DNA of 64,000 nucleotides, taken from Nelumbo lutea (Eukaryota > Streptophyta > Magnoliopsida > Proteales > Nelumbonaceae). Positions 60,641 through 64,000 of this stretch are shown in pieces (position 1 is the stretch's first letter; the number at the start of each line of letters is the position of its first letter). The DNA lies in NCBI GenBank assembly GCA_022828595.1, contig JAKGHH010000001.1, positions 209,312,348 to 209,376,347 of the forward strand, in the 5' to 3' direction. Below the pieces are notes generated by a model, which was not told the DNA's origin, ran no database searches, and saw only the letters and a program-made list of their open reading frames with translations. The translations under genes and the position numbers were made by a program.

Positions 60641-60900
60641 TCTTGTAGGAGGAGATCTAAATGGTCATGTGAGAAAACTAAGTATAGGTTATTATAGGGT
60701 GCATGGTAGATTTCAGTTTGGGGAGGGGAATGAAACAAGAGATACAATTCTAGAATTTGTAACGGCTTATGATCTAGCAATAGTAAATACATACTTAGAA
60801 AAGGTGACGCTTTTCTAGTTGGAGGTTTAATATGGCAGAACAGGATTCATATAGCTGGCACCATATGGTTGGAACAAGGCTTACTTGAGTTGAGTTGAGA
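60641..60900 (+). mobile_element. RTE-type LINE remnants (endonuclease piece and 3' end)
   Basis: GGDLNGHVRKLSIGYYRVHG and TRDTILEFVTAYDLAIVNTY are the endonuclease of plant RTE LINEs, ending at a stop near 60819. After a gap comes the RTE 3' end (GCAGAACAGGATTCATATAGC, GGAACAAGGCTTA) with a TTGAGTTGAG tail to about 60888. RT is missing, so this is an internally deleted copy. Confidence 0.65.
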
Positions 60901-61009
60901 TGAATATATCAAAAGGTGATGCTTTTCTAGTTGGAGAGGTGGAAAGATTGGGGAAGTTGTAATCGTTAAGAGTTGCTTGTCGCATCTGCCTACATATTGC
61001 CTATTGTTC

Positions 61010-62340
61010 TTTTTCTTTTTTGAAAACAGGTAAAGTATAATGTCATTAAAAGAAAGAAAAGAGAAAAAAAACACGTACAACAAGATGCTGTACACAGGGA
61101 TTTACAAAACACTGCCCAAGCCGACCTATACCCCTCAGCCCTGCTTCACAAAAAGATATTCTCATGTACAAAAAAGTGTTGTAATTTCTATCTTTGAACA
61201 ATTTGTTTACAGATAGCCAAGACATCAGATTGCCCACTATTCTCTGAAACACTGAGTCGGGAGATCTGCTCTTGTTCTTGAAAATTCTTGCATTTCTCTC
61301 TTGCCATAAACGCCAAAAAACAGCTGCAGATGCCATATTCCAAGCCAGTTTTCCTTTCAAGGATAAACCCCCTACGCTCAAACCTCTTACAAAATCCATA
61401 ACTGATTCTGGACAGCAGCTTTTTATTTCAAACAGGTTCCAGATTTTGAACCACACTTCTTGGGCGAAACTACAGTGTACCAGCAGATGATTCACTGATT
61501 CCTCCCGAGCCTCACAGAAGACAGAGTTAGTGGATGCCAATTGCATCCCTTTTCTTACCAAATTGTCCCTGGTTAAGAGTCTATTCAGACAGGCCATCCA
61601 AACAAAGAAGGCCACCTTGGTGGGGACATTCTTACACCACACGACCTGTACTGGAATGTTCTGCTGCTCTTCCGATCTTGAGATAGCATAATAGAAGGAT
61701 TTAACCAAAAAATTCCCAGATTTGTACCATTTCCATGCTCTTCTGTCAGCACTCCAAATGTCCACCTGAATATCATATAATCTTTGTAGTTACTCCACCA
61801 TTGTCTCTATTCCCAATCATTCAAAAGTCTACTGAACTGAGGAACCCTCACCACACTGCCTGAACTGAGGAACCCTCACCACACTGCATTTTTGCACCTG
61901 CAAATTTTCTGCCACACTTGATTCTATGTTTACTGCCACCTCAAAAAGAGCAGGAAAACTCTCCTTCAGCAGTCTGTCTTCACACCACGTGTCTTCCCAG
62001 AATTTTACCCTGAGACCATCACTGATTTTAAATCTTACTCCTTTTAAAAAGGGGTCATGAGCTTTCTCAAAATCTGTCCATATTGAGCATCCATAATTTT
62101 GATTTAGGCTTCCTGGCTCCCAGCCTGAATTGCTGAAGCCGTACTTAGCTGCAATTACTCCTCTCTAGAGTCCTCCCTGATTGTTTCCAAATCTCCAATA
62201 CCATTTGCCTAACAGAGAAATGTTGGTGTCCCTTACCCTACGCATACCCAAACCTCCTTTTTATTTTGATTTACAGACCTTGCTCCAATATTGCCTATTG
62301 CTCTTCTCTATTCCAGTTTCAGTGAAGAAGATCCAAAGCT
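61010..62340 (-). mobile_element. L1-type LINE 3' half
   Basis: The 3' tail is near 61010-61025. The minus strand keeps a 239-codon open piece (61765-61046) with the zinc-binding RT tail: WKWYKSGNFLVKSFYYAIS, VPTKVAFFVWMACLNRLLTR, ESVNHLLVHCSFAQEVWF and VFWRLWQERNARIFK. Further upstream a broken RT C terminus reaches about 62340 (LLGKWYWRFGN-like wording). No RNase H follows, so it is a different L1 subfamily from the RNase H copies. Confidence 0.78.
61830..61890. repeat. 28-29-bp tandem duplication in the L1
   Basis: CTGAACTGAGGAACCCTCAC with CACACTGC occurs twice in a row, an extra unit inside the LINE. Confidence 0.85.
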
Positions 62341-62579
62341 ATTTCCTATGGCTAGTTAAAGGTGGTAGTGAGATTTGTTGCATGCAGTCTTAAAGAAGAT
62401 GTGAATTTTTGTACTTACAATATTCGGATTGGTGCCAAATGCTTCTGGGTAAAAGACACCTTAGTGAAGTCAATATTTGGATTAAGATAGTAGGTATGGA
62501 AGTCAAATTTTAAATTTGGACAATCTGGATGTGGGGTTTCTAACCCATGATACCAGGATACCTGTACAAAGGTGCCATA

Positions 62580-62967
62580 CTGTGTTTGGTTACAGTGCAA
62601 ATCTTGATCAGGTGCAAAACTTTTACCTGGTTCAGTTTTGATTTTTGTCTCTTTTGCACTCACTGGCAGTGCAAATTTCACATCCCAAAAACTGATCCAA
62701 AATTTGCACCATCTTCCTCCTACCTCAATTCTTTCTCATATAAAGTGGGGATCACATCATCTTGCATCCTACGTTACTCCTAGACAGATAACCCACCTCC
62801 TACCTCCATTCTCTTTCATTTAAAGTGGAGCTCACTTCATTTTACTTCTCACAAACAAATAAGACAGTCAAATCTGAAGCAAAAGTAAACCAGAATTTAC
62901 ACAACCCTTTTCCACTCCCATGCATTTACACCAGTGCAAATGAAATTTGTACTGCAACCAAACACAG
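62580..62967. mobile_element. MITE, 388 bp, same end family as 26802-27198
   Basis: CTGTGTTTGGTTACAGTGCA and the inverse of TGTACTGCAACCAAACACAG pair over about 23 positions with two mismatches. The interior carries a diverged inner duplication (CTCCTACCTC(A/C)ATTCT). A target duplication was not clear. Confidence 0.65.
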
Positions 62968-63118
62968 CTGAAAGGATTATGGAATATGGTGAGATACGAC
63001 AGTGGGTTCATGTTTTTTGGGGGAAGCTTCATTATTGGTTGTTCTTGGATCAATACAATATAATCTCAGTAGAAAGGTTTGGACAACCTGTTTTGATATA
63101 AAAACTGTAAAAAAAGGA

Positions 63119-63290
63119 TTGCAATTGGGTTGGCGGATACCCTAGCAAAACAGGGGGCAAATAGATCTACCTTGTACTGGGCAGAACTGTAACTGTTTGT
63201 AGATTGGGTTAATGCAGTGCTGCAACCTATAACTATTGTAATTCAATATTTCTCTGTTATTAATAAAAGTCTTATTTGCTGACAAAAAAC
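63119..63290 (+). mobile_element. L1-type LINE RNase H C-terminal end
   Basis: GLADTLAKQGANRSTLYWAEL to a stop at about 63192, then a 3' UTR with TTAATAAAAGTC. It is severely 5'-truncated. Confidence 0.7.
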
Positions 63291-63596
63291 TGTAAAAGAA
63301 AGAAGAAAAGAAAGAGGAGAAAAGGTTTCAGCTAAGAAAGAGAGAGGAGAGATAGAAGAGAATGGGAGAAGCTCAGAATTAGGTCTGGCTGCCCCTTTTA
63401 TTAGATTATATACTCATAAAATAAAAGAGAGTACAAAGACAAGTATTCCCTTAGTAAGTCGGCTACTTGTGAGAACTTAAAAACACTCTTAACTTAAAAC
63501 ATAAGCTAATGGGCCTAAGGCCCAATAACTCCCTAACTATGCTATTTAAATAAAAGAACATGTTATATCAGCCCAAAGCTCAACACAAGTCTAACA
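63291..63596 (-). mobile_element. Candidate solo LTR, 306 bp
   Basis: TGTAAAAGAAAG to CAAGTCTAACA, TG..CA ends, flanks AAAAC and AAAAA (4 of 5). The minus-strand reading has the same order of motifs as 36285-36605, including TTTGTACTC and GGCAGCCAGA. Borders are uncertain. Confidence 0.5.
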
Positions 63597-64000
63597 AAAA
63601 ATCCTAGGTTGATGGATTGTTTGGAGGAGTTAGACAATAAAAGTTGGATTCAGATTTAGAAGAAATCTCATAAACTAGTTGAAGGAGTTCTAGTTATTAT
63701 TGTGGATAGTGTAGTGTCAGTTTAGAAAGTGGAGGGATCCAAAAGGACTGTCCTCAGTCAGGGTCTATTTTCTTATCTTTGGATGCTAGTAGTAGAAGGG
63801 TTCTTCTAGCTAAGATGATCTAGAGGGGCTGTATTCTTCTGAAATCTTTCTCTCTCTCTCTCTCTCTATTATGTGGCAGACTACATTAGATAGGATTTTT
63901 GTGTTAGATTACCTTACCAGTGGGCAGATAGCTTAACAATATATGCAAATTATTATATGAGCAGAAAGTGATAATCACTTGCTACTGCTAGTTTTTGTGG
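63597..64000. other. No firm call; possible LINE endonuclease remnant
   Basis: A CT microsatellite lies at 63847-63868. Weak wording around 63890-63990 (LDRI, then SDN with LLLL) recalls the end of a LINE endonuclease, but frames are too broken to be sure. Confidence 0.3.

Noticed and set aside
62350..62400. GCATGCAG followed by TCTTAAAGAAGATG as the next ABC1K exon
   Set aside because: The translation does not fit the expected C-terminal kinase-family wording and stops soon.

Overview
The window is nuclear DNA of a flowering plant. The evidence is a eukaryotic tRNA-Pro(AGG), spliced plant genes with GT-AG introns, an ABC1K protein with a plastid-type N terminus, Copia elements primed by initiator-Met tRNA, RNase H-bearing plant L1 LINEs, RTE LINE tails, plant SINEs, and hAT, MULE and small MITE-like DNA transposons. 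The large, transposon-filled introns suggest a TE-rich, probably woody, non-grass angiosperm; the species cannot be fixed from sequence alone.

Host genes are few and diverge from a central region. (1) On the minus strand, running off the left edge, is a gene for a KCP2/KRTCAP2-type subunit of the ER oligosaccharyltransferase. Coding exon 1 is 17474-17629 and coding exon 2 is 5180-5231, separated by a 12.2-kb intron; the remaining exons lie outside. (2) A tRNA-Pro(AGG) gene sits at 18358-18429, just upstream of the KCP2 5' region on the other strand. (3) On the plus strand, starting at 30755 and running off the right edge, is an ABC1K-family (ABC1/UbiB/ADCK) atypical kinase, probably chloroplast-targeted. 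Ten exons (553 codons) are visible over 25 kb, with the KxGQ, Ala-rich, VAIK, HGDPHPGN and DFG motifs; the C-terminal exons are not found.

Nearly everything else is transposable. Left arm (1-17 kb): an L1 RNase H remnant split by a 1.9-kb LTR-like element (30-1911); head-to-head L1 pieces (2.9-4.2 kb); a SINE remnant; a complete minus-strand Copia (6258-11356, duplication GAAAG) inside a plus-strand L1; another L1; a 675-bp solo LTR with a GC minisatellite (13412-14086); and a hAT-like MITE (16338-16804). Middle (19.5-30.5 kb): a tandem duplication whose second copy is split by a 5.7-kb hAT element (20259-25944) carrying a decayed transposase and a captured threonine-synthase C terminus; an L1 RNase H split by a MITE; and a MULE-like element (29033-30460) ending 295 bp before the ABC1K start codon.

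Right arm (31-64 kb): ABC1K introns hold a hAT MITE inside an L1 RNase H (33762-34485), RTE LINE tails, a Copia gag remnant, an 807-bp element with a perfect target duplication (37631-38437), a complete plus-strand Copia (41271-46850, duplication TTTGG) inside an L1, several L1 pieces, and SINEs, one split by a hAT MITE (54441-54848). Beyond the last exon seen are a minus-strand L1 5' half whose ORF1 is interrupted by a solo LTR (59136-59434), an L1 3' half (61.0-62.3 kb), a MITE and a further candidate solo LTR.

No unmistakably new system was found. The most distinctive points are the hAT element with the captured threonine-synthase fragment and its internal 'empty site', the MULE in the ABC1K upstream region, and the recurring nested or head-to-head arrangement of elements inside two working-looking plant genes.
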